Notes under the pieces: model-generated
The model's input: the letters and a program-made list of their open reading frames with translations, nothing else
Told to the model about the DNA's origin: nothing
The model's database searches: none
Position numbers and translations under genes: made by a program
NCBI GenBank assembly: GCA_025358395.1
Contig: JANYJT010000188.1
Span: 1 to 15,997, forward strand
DNA: 15,997 nt
Direction of reading: 5' to 3'
Source: Bacteroidia bacterium
GTDB taxonomy: Bacteria > Bacteroidota > Bacteroidia > Bacteroidales > Prolixibacteraceae
In this document: piece after piece, positions 1 through 7,738 of the stretch
Position numbering within the stretch: the first letter of the stretch is position 1
Layout of the letters: each line of letters begins with the position of its first letter

Positions 1-1
1 C

Positions 2-30
2 TTGACTTTCAGAAACTTCGAGGTTATACT
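2..30 (+). promoter_or_regulatory. sigma70-type promoter before the dsbA-like gene and DNA polymerase
   Basis: A -35 box TTGACT (2-7) is followed by a 17-bp spacer and a -10 box TATACT (25-30). This is close to the bacterial housekeeping consensus with ideal spacing, so host RNA polymerase could use it early in infection. A second TATAAT lies at 33-38, but it is 25 bp from the -35 box. The first coding gene starts at 73 behind an AAGGAG ribosome site (63-68). The same ten bases, CTTGACTTTC, open the promoter at 3306. Confidence 0.7.
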
Positions 31-72
31 AGTATAATCGCTAAGTAAAACATTACAAGTTCAAGGAGTTAT

Positions 73-324
73 ATGGCAAAACTAAGCCCGGAAAATATTG
101 CACGATTAAAACAGTTGGTTGCAGATGGCGTGCAAGTCATGCAGGAAGTGGAAGATCTAAAGGAAGGGCTAAGCGATACAGTGAAGGCCATTGCTGAAGA
201 ACTAGAAGTGAAACCTGCACAACTGAACAAGCTAATCAAAGCAGTACAAAAAGGTACAATGAACGATCAACGCGAAGCATTCGACGAACTGGACGAATTA
301 TATAAGGCCGGGGGCCTAGGATAA
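73..324 (+). CDS. dsbA: DsbA-like small dsDNA-binding protein (late transcription accessory)
   Basis: This 83-residue, highly charged, probably all-helical protein has no membrane segment or cysteine. Size, composition and a C-terminal half with an ELEVKPAQLNKLIKAV block and an acidic DELDELYK end resemble T4 DsbA (about 89 aa), a double-stranded DNA-binding protein that acts near late promoters. That function is known for T4 and only inferred here. The ATG has a strong AAGGAG site four bases upstream and follows a good promoter. The stop codon abuts the polymerase ATG with no gap, so the two are co-transcribed and probably translationally coupled. The family assignment rests on recalled similarity; another small helical DNA-binding protein is possible. 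Confidence 0.55.
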   Translation: MAKLSPENIARLKQLVADGVQVMQEVEDLKEGLSDTVKAIAEELEVKPAQLNKLIKAVQKGTMNDQREAFDELDELYKAGGLG

Positions 325-3273
325 ATGTATATTGATGCTATCCTTAAGAGATCAGGCGAAGAAGAAACAATCAAGATAGTAGAAAGAATAAATGGGGTTC
401 GTGTTTATAAAGAATACCAGCCCGATTTTCATTTCTTTATTACAGACCCACGCGGTTCTTATAAAACTATATTTGGCGATCCAGTTAAGAAAGTAACACC
501 GAAATCTTTTAGCGAAAAACAAAAACTAGTAAAAACATTATCTAGTAATGTTAAAAGTTGGGAAGCAGATGTAGATCCTGTCTTTCGTTGTCTCGAATAT
601 AACTATCATAGTGGCGAAGCACCTAAACTAAATGTAGCATTTTTCGACATTGAAACTAGTTTCGATAAGGAACGCGGCTGGTCTGATCCTGGAGATGCAG
701 ACAACTATATCACTGCTATATCGGTGCATTTGCAGTGGTTAGATGAAATCATATGTTTAGCTATACCCCCCGATACACATACCTGGGAAGAAGCAAATGA
801 AATAGCCAATGAAGTAGGCAATACGATACTATTCAAAGACGAAGGTGAAATGCTTAATACTTTTATGGATATTATCGAAGATGCTGATGTATTGTCCGGA
901 TGGAATTCAGAAGTATATGATATTCCTTACACTGTTAATCGAATAAAGAAAATATTAGGTAAGCAAGCTGCAAGAAGGATGTGTCTCTGGGACTACATGC
1001 CCAAAGAACGAAAATACGAGCGTGGTGGTAAAGAAGCTTTTACATATGATCTAATAGGTAGAATATCTATCGACTATATGGCTATCTATAAAAAATACAA
1101 CTACGAAGAACGCCATAGTTATGCACTTAACGCCATTGCTGAAGTAGAATTAGGCGAAACTAAAGTTCAATACGAAGGTACACTAGACGAATTATATAAT
1201 GATGACTTCAAGAAGTTTTTAGAGTACAATATACAAGATACTAGATTATTAGATCAGCTAGATAGAAAACTACAGTTCATCGATCTATCTAACTCTATCG
1301 CGCATTCTAGCTGTGTGTTAATACAGACTACAATGGGGGCTGTGGCGGTGACCGATCAAAATGTATTGATGGAGGCGCATAATCGCGGAATGGTGGGTCC
1401 TAACAAAAAACACGACGACGAGGCCGAAACAAGAGCAGCAGGCGGCTGGGTAGCAACACCGAAGAAAGGATTGCATAGATGGATTGCATCTACTGATATG
1501 AAGTCTCTTTATCCGTCTGTTATCAGAACGCTTAACATGAGTCCTGAAATGATTATAGGTCAAATAAGATTAGACCGCACAAATCAAGCAATAGAAGATT
1601 GGATGAAGAAGGGTGCAAAATATACATTTGCTTCGTGGTGGAACGATAGATTTAATGTATTAGAGATGGAAGATTTTTATAATGAAGATATCGGTACACC
1701 GTTAATATTGGATATGGAGGATGGTTCCGAATTTGAATTAACAGGTAAAGAATTACACGATCTAATATTTGAAAGTGGGCAACCATGGTGTATTAGTGCA
1801 AACGGTACAATATTTAAAACTAATACGGACGGTGTTATTCCTAGTCTATTAACACGCTGGTATACAGAGCGTAAGGTGTTGCAGGGTATTATGACTAACT
1901 ATCAAAATATCGAAGATAATGCTAAGATAGAAGGTGTAAATGTTCCCGAGGATTTATTTACAAATGGTGACATAAGTGATGTCGAACCGAAAGCAGACCC
2001 ATATATTGATGCAGAAGTGTATAAACCCAAGAAGTTAAAAGAAATCATTTCCGAAGGACATAAAAAGCGTGTCGTTCAATATATGAATCAACATAACTTA
2101 ATGGTCAAGGAAGGAAAAGCAATACACCGTGATCAAAAACTGTTGAAACTAATCGTAGCTTTCTGGGATAAGAGACAGCTCGTTAAAAAGATTAACTTGA
2201 ACTCGGCATACGGTGCCTTGTTAAATGCAGGAAGCAGATTTTTTGACCAAAGATTGGGGCAATCCACTACTCTTACTGGTAGAACTATTACAAAGCATAT
2301 GGCTGCTAAAACCAACGAAATGATATCGGGAGAATATGATCATTATGGTAGGGCAGTGGTTTATGGGGATACCGATTCATGTTATTTCTCTGCATATCCT
2401 ATATTAAAGGACGAGATAGATAGTGGAGAGATAGAATGGACCAAAGAAAGCATTGTCGATCTATATAATGATTTGGCTAAGGCAGTTTCGGCAACCTTCC
2501 CCGAATTTTTATCAAAGTTACTAAATGTACCTATCAAACGGTCCACCGGAGTTATTGCTAGTTCTCGAGAAACCATATCAGAGACCGGTCTATGGATAGT
2601 TAAGAAGCGTTATGCTTGTTTAATGTATGATAAAGATGGTATTAGACTCGATGTAGGTGGAAAGGTAGGAAAAGTAAAAGCCATGGGGTTAGACCTTAAA
2701 AGGGCTGATACACCGAAATTTGTACAACAATTCTTATCTGAAATATTGATGGATACATTAACAGATAAGGGCGAAGCAGCAGTGATAGAGAAAGTAAGAC
2801 TGTTTAAGGAAAAATTCGAGAGTATGAAACCTTGGCAACAAGGCACACCACGAGCAGTTAATAGGCTAACGCACTACAGAGAAAAGATTGCAGATGCAGG
2901 TGTCAAGAAACTTAAAGGTATCGAATCCGGAAACTTGCATGTACCGGGTCATGTATCTGCCAGCCTTGCATGGAATAACTTAAAAGAATCCAATATGGAT
3001 CATCATACTATGCGTATTGTTGACGGACAAAAAGTTATTGTATGTAAGTTAAAAGAAACAACGGACAATAGATTAACCAGCATCGCATATCCGGTAGATG
3101 AATCACATCTACCCGAATGGTTCTTATCATTGCCATTCGATAGCGACGATATGATGGCCGGTGTAGTTGACCAAAAGGTAAAAAACTTGTTAGGGGTGCT
3201 TAAGTGGGATCTTTCCAGAACTAACAAAGAACATGCACATCTGGAAACTCTATTTGATTTCAGTAACATGTAA
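325..3273 (+). CDS. 43: Family B replicative DNA polymerase with 3'-5' exonuclease (T4 gp43-type)
   Basis: This is the replicative polymerase, acting in the replisome with a sliding clamp. All family B landmarks are present in order: exonuclease motif I FDIET with D108 and E110; motif A DMKSLYPS with D391 and SLYPS at 394-398; motif B KKINLNSAYG at 621-630; motif C YGDTDS at 680-685 with the two catalytic aspartates D682 and D684; and a KKRY block shortly after, near residue 765. At 982 residues it is somewhat longer than the T4 and RB69 enzymes (about 900). The extra length is probably in the insert between motifs A and B (residues about 410-600), where I do not recognise a separate domain. 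The reading frame is intact, with no intron or intein. The ATG directly follows the stop of the DsbA-like gene, with AGGA at 318-321 as ribosome site. Confidence 0.96.
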   Translation: MYIDAILKRSGEEETIKIVERINGVRVYKEYQPDFHFFITDPRGSYKTIFGDPVKKVTPKSFSEKQKLVKTLSSNVKSWEADVDPVFRCLEYNYHSGEAPKLNVAFFDIETSFDKERGWSDPGDADNYITAISVHLQWLDEIICLAIPPDTHTWEEANEIANEVGNTILFKDEGEMLNTFMDIIEDADVLSGWNSEVYDIPYTVNRIKKILGKQAARRMCLWDYMPKERKYERGGKEAFTYDLIGRISIDYMAIYKKYNYEERHSYALNAIAEVELGETKVQYEGTLDELYNDDFKKFLEYNIQDTRLLDQLDRKLQFIDLSNSIAHSSCVLIQTTMGAVAVTDQNVLMEAHNRGMVGPNKKHDDEAETRAAGGWVATPKKGLHRWIASTDMKSLYPSVIRTLNMSPEMIIGQIRLDRTNQAIEDWMKKGAKYTFASWWNDRFNVLEMEDFYNEDIGTPLILDMEDGSEFELTGKELHDLIFESGQPWCISANGTIFKTNTDGVIPSLLTRWYTERKVLQGIMTNYQNIEDNAKIEGVNVPEDLFTNGDISDVEPKADPYIDAEVYKPKKLKEIISEGHKKRVVQYMNQHNLMVKEGKAIHRDQKLLKLIVAFWDKRQLVKKINLNSAYGALLNAGSRFFDQRLGQSTTLTGRTITKHMAAKTNEMISGEYDHYGRAVVYGDTDSCYFSAYPILKDEIDSGEIEWTKESIVDLYNDLAKAVSATFPEFLSKLLNVPIKRSTGVIASSRETISETGLWIVKKRYACLMYDKDGIRLDVGGKVGKVKAMGLDLKRADTPKFVQQFLSEILMDTLTDKGEAAVIEKVRLFKEKFESMKPWQQGTPRAVNRLTHYREKIADAGVKKLKGIESGNLHVPGHVSASLAWNNLKESNMDHHTMRIVDGQKVIVCKLKETTDNRLTSIAYPVDESHLPEWFLSLPFDSDDMMAGVVDQKVKNLLGVLKWDLSRTNKEHAHLETLFDFSNM

Positions 3274-3305
3274 TATGTGAATTTCGTAATAAGTTGAAGA
3301 AGTTC

Positions 3306-3334
3306 TTGACTTTCGTTATAAAATATTGTATTAT
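3306..3334 (+). promoter_or_regulatory. sigma70-type promoter downstream of the polymerase
   Basis: TTGACT (3306-3311), a 17-bp spacer and TATTAT (3329-3334) form a good housekeeping-type promoter in the gap between polymerase and the next gene. The decamer CTTGACTTTC at 3305-3314 is identical to that at 1-10, so the two promoters probably belong to the same temporal class. The promoter argues against a start at 3294 for the downstream gene and favours the ATG at 3357, which has AAAGGA at 3345-3350. Confidence 0.7.
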
Positions 3335-3356
3335 GTTTTATAATAAAGGATCGGGT

Positions 3357-3743
3357 ATGACAATAAAAGAATACTATATAAGGAAGTTGGATTCTACAGA
3401 AAAACCGGAGTGGTTCGAAGGAGATATTCCCGACGAGATATACAAGACGCATCGTGTTATTAAACAACGGTTGGATTGTCCTGTCTTCGAAGAAAAAACT
3501 GAAATAGATTTTAGATTAGAATCCGAAACAGACGATTATCCAGAACCGGAAAAAGGTATAGCTTTTTATGAATATTATTATGCATTATGGGAAATGAGAT
3601 TCGGCTATCAAGAGGATAGAAGTAAATCGTTTGAAGAGAATTTAAGATTGTATATAAAATTTAATCATAAGAAACAGCAATTAAATAAGATATTAAATAT
3701 ACATATTGATTATTTTATTAGTACAGGAAAAGGCTTAGTATGA
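3357..3743 (+). CDS. Hypothetical phage protein
   Basis: I do not recognise this 128-residue protein. It is charged and soluble, rich in Glu, Lys and Tyr, with a cluster of aromatic residues (FYEYYYALWEMRFGY) in the middle and a probable helical C-terminal half. There is no signal peptide or metal motif. The frame is open upstream to an ATG at 3294, but that start lies upstream of the -35 box at 3306. The ATG at 3357 has AAAGGA six bases before it and is preferred. The gene overlaps the next by four bases (ATGA at 3740), so the two are probably co-translated. It is the first gene of a unit that also carries the putative sliding clamp. Confidence 0.7.
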   Translation: MTIKEYYIRKLDSTEKPEWFEGDIPDEIYKTHRVIKQRLDCPVFEEKTEIDFRLESETDDYPEPEKGIAFYEYYYALWEMRFGYQEDRSKSFEENLRLYIKFNHKKQQLNKILNIHIDYFISTGKGLV

Positions 3744-4312
3744 ATATAAGTGAGATATTTAGTGGAGAACTCCTTGATCCAAACATTCCTGTATTCAATC
3801 ATTCTAAACATGAATGTGATATGGATGGCTATATGATTATGAGTGACTTATGGAACGGATATTATGTATTGGGCATATTAGATCGAGATAATACCCCGAA
3901 ATCATATGTTATTGTAGAACCAGAGAAAAACGGACTATGTAAACTTAGGGAAATTTATACATTACCTAAATATCGTGGACAGAATTTAGCAGCAACATTG
4001 TTACTATCTCTTAAAGGAAAACTTGGTATACGATTATTAATAGATACAGACGAAGTCGTTAGTAAGGATGCTCGGGTACTAATTCTAAAGATGGTCAGGG
4101 CCGGATTATTAACTCCGTCTTTAGTAGATGGAACATCTGTCTCGTATGATAGATTAGATGATATATTTTCTCAGTTTAAGTCTGATTATGCAATTATAAT
4201 AGAGGGGTGCTCTTTTATGGATTGGGAACGCAGATTTCGTAAAGACGAAATATTATCAGAACGAGTCAGATTAAAGAAAATAGGCAATTACACGCCACCC
4301 GAATATGACTAA
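3740..4312 (+). CDS. GNAT-family N-acetyltransferase-like protein
   Basis: The 190-residue protein carries a recognisable GNAT motif A: a strand ending in LREIYTLP followed by the pyrophosphate-binding loop KYRGQNLA (R79, G80, Q81, L83, A84) and a helix (TLLLSLKGKL). A following strand, IRLLID, matches the next core strand. The fold normally binds acetyl-CoA and transfers the acetyl group to an amine. The acceptor cannot be predicted. The C-terminal 80 residues (from about 110) are not typical of the family core and may hold the substrate site. Translation probably couples to the upstream gene through ATGA. A 39-base gap separates it from the clamp gene. Candidate targets include host proteins or modified nucleobases, but nothing in the sequence selects between them. 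Confidence 0.6.
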   Translation: MNISEIFSGELLDPNIPVFNHSKHECDMDGYMIMSDLWNGYYVLGILDRDNTPKSYVIVEPEKNGLCKLREIYTLPKYRGQNLAATLLLSLKGKLGIRLLIDTDEVVSKDARVLILKMVRAGLLTPSLVDGTSVSYDRLDDIFSQFKSDYAIIIEGCSFMDWERRFRKDEILSERVRLKKIGNYTPPEYD

Positions 4313-4351
4313 ATTAGCATATTTAAACAAATAACATAAAGGAAAATAAAA

Positions 4352-5101
4352 ATGAGCATGATTGATAGTTTTAAAGATATCGTAAAACACACTAATTCGT
4401 TAGGGTTTGTTGATGCGGTAAAGATTGTAGGTACAACAACGGATGCAAAGATAGAAGCAATCGACGCAGACAAAACCGTTGTTATTTTTGGCACAATGTA
4501 TCAACCTATCACTGGCATTGATGCAACGATAGGTTTATCTCGTATAGCTATTTTAAAGGGCTTTATGGATTTTCCATTGTTTACTGGAGGTAAAGCATCT
4601 GTAAATATTGTTACAGAAACAAAAAATGGTGCTGATGTTCCGACAGAGTTAAAATTCTCAAGCGGTACAGGTCACACATCGAACTATCGTTTTATGGGAG
4701 ATCAAATGATCAATGAACAGATTAAGGTCCCCCCATTTAAGGGTGCAACATGGAATGTAACTATTTCTCCCGAAAAGAAAAAGATTGCAGAACTTGCATA
4801 TTTCCAAAGTGTGTTGGGTGGCTTTGAGAAGCGATTTGTCGTTACAGTTGACAAGGGTGTTCTCAATCTTAATGTAGGTGCTGGAGTTTCAGATAGAACT
4901 ATTGTTCCTTTTGCAGATAATGTGACAGGCACAATGAAACACCAATGGTCGTGGCCACTGTCACAAGTATTAAGTATTCTTAAGTTGAGCGAAACAGCAT
5001 CATCTACCACAATGTGTTTTTCGGACATGGGTGTTATGAAGATCGAAGTGGATAGTGGTATCGGTAAGTATTCTTATCTTCTACCTGCTGGCAAGTCTTA
5101 A
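4352..5101 (+). CDS. 45: Putative DNA polymerase sliding clamp (PCNA fold, T4 gp45-like)
   Basis: The 249-residue protein has the composition and rhythm of a PCNA-fold clamp: an N-terminal helix (SMIDSFKDIVKHTNSLG), alternating beta strands, a second helix-strand unit starting near residue 143 (SPEKKKIAELAYFQSVLGG) and a closing strand pair ending GVMKIEVDSG...YLLPA, which recalls the usual clamp C-terminus. T4 gp45 is 228 residues. The clamp encircles DNA and tethers the polymerase; in T4 it also couples replication to late transcription. It lies three genes downstream of the polymerase, which supports the call. The start has AAAGGA at 4338-4343. No single signature motif proves the assignment, so it rests on fold-like pattern, size and context. 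Confidence 0.62.
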   Translation: MSMIDSFKDIVKHTNSLGFVDAVKIVGTTTDAKIEAIDADKTVVIFGTMYQPITGIDATIGLSRIAILKGFMDFPLFTGGKASVNIVTETKNGADVPTELKFSSGTGHTSNYRFMGDQMINEQIKVPPFKGATWNVTISPEKKKIAELAYFQSVLGGFEKRFVVTVDKGVLNLNVGAGVSDRTIVPFADNVTGTMKHQWSWPLSQVLSILKLSETASSTTMCFSDMGVMKIEVDSGIGKYSYLLPAGKS

Positions 5102-5113
5102 TAAAGGGCGATA

Positions 5114-6682
5114 ATGGGTATTAACTTAACTAAAAGGCATGATGACGGGAAGTGGGCTAAATACCTACCTGCAATCAGTGGATTTTATACCACACACTTA
5201 GGAAAAGATATTTCTGATCCAGCATTTATTCCTAAGGAAAGGGTGCCGGAAAAATTTGAACACGGTATCCAGGGATTAAACTTCCTAGAGCCGGAAGATT
5301 CTTACTATCACTATGGGTATGGATTATTTTCAGCAGGTCACGCAGAACGTCGTTTAGATAAATGCGACGATAAGGAACCGATGATCCATAAACGTAATCG
5401 TGATAAAACTATTATCGTAGGTGACTCTGGCGGATTTCAAGTAGCAACAGGTGTTATTAAGTTAGATTGGAAAACTGTTAAGGGTCCGGAGGGCGATAAG
5501 TTAAGAGAAGAAATTCTACGATACTTAGAACATACTGCCGATTGGTCAATGACATTAGACGTCCCCGCCTTTGCTGCTAAACCGCCATTTAGTGCAAAAA
5601 CTGGTTTGACCAGTTTTCAAGAATGTTTAGATGTTACCGAATGTAATCTACATTATTTTATGAAAAATCGTGTTCCGAGTGCAACTAAGTTTCTCAATGT
5701 ATTGTCAGGCAGCGACAACGAAAATTCTAAAGTTTGGTATGATTCTGTAAAATTCTTCAGTCAACCAGACGCGGTAGAAGCAATGGGTTATTCTCAAGAT
5801 AGGACATTAGAAGGTTGGGCATTTGCTGGCTGTAATATGCGTAGAATGAGAGTGACACTCGAACGATTGTTAAACTTACGTGATGACGGGCTATTAGAAG
5901 GCAAGGATTGGATTCACTTCTTAGGTATTGGTAGACTTGATTGGGCATGTTATTTAACTTCTATCGAACGACAGATTAAGAAATATCATAATCCTAATAT
6001 TAGTATTAGTTTTGATGCTGCATCACCATTTGTGGCTGCTGGCGGATACGCATTATCTTATGATTATACACATTTCTCTTCAGATAGACTAACATATTCT
6101 ATGGGTAAAGGATTGGACGATAAAGGAATAAAAGGCACACAATATGCTATGCCTTATCAAAGCCCTATCAACGATAGATTAACAAGTGGTGATATTTGTG
6201 TAATGGGTCCTACCGATACAAATAAGAATAATAAGATAGGTAAAACAAGTTGGGATACAACCAGTTATGCACTTGTTATGGCACACAATGTCTATAATCA
6301 TATTCATGCAGTTCAGGAAATCAATCGGTTAGCTGATTTAGCATACGCTACATTGCAAAATGTAGATTTTAGAGACTGGTATCAATATCGTGGTAAAAAA
6401 GGTAAAGTTGTCAACAAGAGCGATTTTGTTTTGAACGACATAATCTATTTTAATAAGTTTGTTGAAGAGTTGTTTGATCCAGCTAATAAAAATCCATACG
6501 AAATGTTAGAAACATATAAAGACTTTTTAGAAAGTATTAGTTTCGGTGATAAGAAAACTGTTACTACTATCGAAAATGTCGATATGTGGGGCCAACCTAC
6601 CGATGCTGCGCCAGATGAATTGCCATCCGTGCAAGATATGGCCGATATGGACGATGTACATTTAGCTGAAGAAAATGAATGA
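5114..6682 (+). CDS. dpdA: DpdA-like DNA 7-deazaguanine transglycosylase (TGT superfamily)
   Basis: This 522-residue protein resembles tRNA-guanine transglycosylases, which swap a guanine for a 7-deazaguanine. The hallmark GDSGGFQ is at 103-109, with D104 matching the catalytic base Asp of bacterial TGT. LDVPAF (D149) matches the substrate-binding Asp region. A block with VLSG and later WAFAG corresponds to the TGT VQGG/AIGG loops, LGIGRLD to the GVG strand, and SFDAASP (D301) to the FDCVxPTR segment holding the nucleophilic Asp. HNVYNHIHAVQ matches the late HNL helix. The C-terminal CxCxxC zinc site of tRNA-acting enzymes is not visible. In phages such proteins are DpdA, which modify genomic DNA to resist restriction enzymes; that activity is inferred here. 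AAAGGG at 5104-5109 supports the start. Precursor genes queC and queE are not in the window. Confidence 0.8.
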   Translation: MGINLTKRHDDGKWAKYLPAISGFYTTHLGKDISDPAFIPKERVPEKFEHGIQGLNFLEPEDSYYHYGYGLFSAGHAERRLDKCDDKEPMIHKRNRDKTIIVGDSGGFQVATGVIKLDWKTVKGPEGDKLREEILRYLEHTADWSMTLDVPAFAAKPPFSAKTGLTSFQECLDVTECNLHYFMKNRVPSATKFLNVLSGSDNENSKVWYDSVKFFSQPDAVEAMGYSQDRTLEGWAFAGCNMRRMRVTLERLLNLRDDGLLEGKDWIHFLGIGRLDWACYLTSIERQIKKYHNPNISISFDAASPFVAAGGYALSYDYTHFSSDRLTYSMGKGLDDKGIKGTQYAMPYQSPINDRLTSGDICVMGPTDTNKNNKIGKTSWDTTSYALVMAHNVYNHIHAVQEINRLADLAYATLQNVDFRDWYQYRGKKGKVVNKSDFVLNDIIYFNKFVEELFDPANKNPYEMLETYKDFLESISFGDKKTVTTIENVDMWGQPTDAAPDELPSVQDMADMDDVHLAEENE

Positions 6683-6911
6683 GACACTACAAAAGGCATT
6701 AGGTAGCTTAGAGAATTTGATAAAAATCCAACGTGATTGTTTATCGACCGGTACACCAGATCAAGACTATATGCACGGTATGTTTAACGGTCTTTTGTGT
6801 GCATATGCTTGCTTCGACAAGAAGACACCGAAATATGCCAGCGGAAAACTAACAAAACGTAGGAAGAATGTAAGACATAAAAGTTTAATATTAAGAAAGT
6901 TCGAACTATGA
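6675..6911 (+). CDS. Small basic hypothetical protein
   Basis: The protein is 78 residues long and unrecognised. The N-terminal half is a likely helix (residues 2-22), followed by a DYMHGMFNGLLCAYACF helix of a type seen in many small phage proteins of unknown role. The last 25 residues are strongly basic (KLTKRRKNVRHK), which could mean nucleic-acid binding, but no known motif is present. Its ATG overlaps the end of the DpdA-like gene by eight bases, and its own end overlaps the DHH gene by four (ATGA), so it is translated as part of that chain. Confidence 0.65.
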   Translation: MNETLQKALGSLENLIKIQRDCLSTGTPDQDYMHGMFNGLLCAYACFDKKTPKYASGKLTKRRKNVRHKSLILRKFEL

Positions 6912-7738
6912 CAAAGACACTCTGCATTTATCACGGAAACTGTGCTGACGGATTTACTTCCGCTTGGATAGTAAGACAGGCATTAGACAATAATGTAGAT
7001 TTCTATGCAGGTTTTTATCAGAATCCGCCACCGGATGTAATAGATAAGATCGTTTATATAGTCGACTTTAGCTATAAAAGATCTATCATGGAAGACATTG
7101 TTAGGAAGGCAAAGAAAGTAATACATATCGATCATCATGATACTGCTATAAAAGATATGGCAGGGTTCGAAGCTGATAACTTTGAAACATTGTATAGTCA
7201 CGCTAATACAGAAAGTGGTGCTATGCTTACATGGAGATATTTCTACCCAGACAAAGAAGTGCCTGTTATTGTTAAACACATAGATGATAGGGATCGCTGG
7301 AAATTCTTAATACCGGGCACCAAAGAAATTCAGTCTAATATATTCAGTTATGATTATACTTTCGAAAACTGGGATATGCTTATGACACAAGCTATACCAC
7401 AACAAATAACAGAAGGTGTTGCTATAGAAAGAAAACATCATAAAGATATAAAAGAGCTTGCTGGTGTAGTTGTTAGGAGAATGAATATCGATGGTCATAT
7501 TATTCCTGTAGCTAATGTTCCTTATATGCTGGGTTCGGATATGTGTCATCTTCTTGCTAAAGGCGAACCGTTTTCTGCTTATTATTATGATAAAACAGAT
7601 AGACGGGAGTTTGGTCTTCGATCTGAAGAAGGTGGTTTACATGTGGGTAATATTGCAGTAAAATATGGTGGAGGCGGGCACGAACATGCTGCCGGGTTCA
7701 GTGTATCATACGATAAAGCAAAGGAATTCGAGATTTGA
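6908..7738 (+). CDS. DHH/DHHA1-family phosphoesterase
   Basis: This is a manganese-dependent phosphoesterase of the DHH superfamily, 276 residues. Motif I is HGNCADGFTSAW (D14), motif III is the name-giving HIDHHDT (D75, H76, H77), then HIDDRDRW near 120 carries a further metal-ligand aspartate. The C-terminal DHHA1 signature GGGGHEHAAGF is at 254-264. Members cleave short oligoribonucleotides (NrnA), cyclic dinucleotides or related phosphoesters. The fold is clear but the substrate is not. Possible phage roles are recycling nano-RNA or removing cyclic-nucleotide defence signals. It overlaps the neighbours on both sides by four bases. Confidence 0.85.
   Translation: MTKTLCIYHGNCADGFTSAWIVRQALDNNVDFYAGFYQNPPPDVIDKIVYIVDFSYKRSIMEDIVRKAKKVIHIDHHDTAIKDMAGFEADNFETLYSHANTESGAMLTWRYFYPDKEVPVIVKHIDDRDRWKFLIPGTKEIQSNIFSYDYTFENWDMLMTQAIPQQITEGVAIERKHHKDIKELAGVVVRRMNIDGHIIPVANVPYMLGSDMCHLLAKGEPFSAYYYDKTDRREFGLRSEEGGLHVGNIAVKYGGGGHEHAAGFSVSYDKAKEFEI
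7721..7725 (+). promoter_or_regulatory. Ribosome binding site fixing a TTG start
   Basis: AAGGA lies nine bases before the TTG at 7735. It lies inside the end of the DHH gene and is the reason for choosing the TTG start of the next gene. Confidence 0.5.

Noticed and set aside
33..38. TATAAT as the -10 box of the first promoter
   Set aside because: It is 25 bp from TTGACT, too far for the housekeeping spacing. TATACT at 25-30 gives exactly 17 bp.
325..3273. Possible intein or intron in the 982-residue polymerase
   Set aside because: All family B motifs are in one continuous frame and no splicing motifs interrupt them; the extra length looks like an ordinary family insertion.
3294..3356. Upstream ATG extending the gene at 3357 by 21 codons
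   Set aside because: The extension starts upstream of the -35 box and covers the whole promoter; the ATG at 3357 has AAAGGA at good spacing.
3003..3467. Minus-strand open frame of 154 codons across the polymerase end and the next gene
   Set aside because: It is antisense to the conserved polymerase C-terminus, the promoter at 3306 and the following gene, has no convincing ribosome site, and its product looks like random hydrophobic and Ser-rich sequence.
4846..4855. TTGACA inside the putative clamp gene as an internal promoter
   Set aside because: No good -10 box lies 16-18 bp downstream, and the position is in the middle of a gene.
4702..5028. Minus-strand open frame of 108 codons inside the putative clamp
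   Set aside because: It is antisense to a well-formed gene with a strong ribosome site; no domain or spacing supports it.
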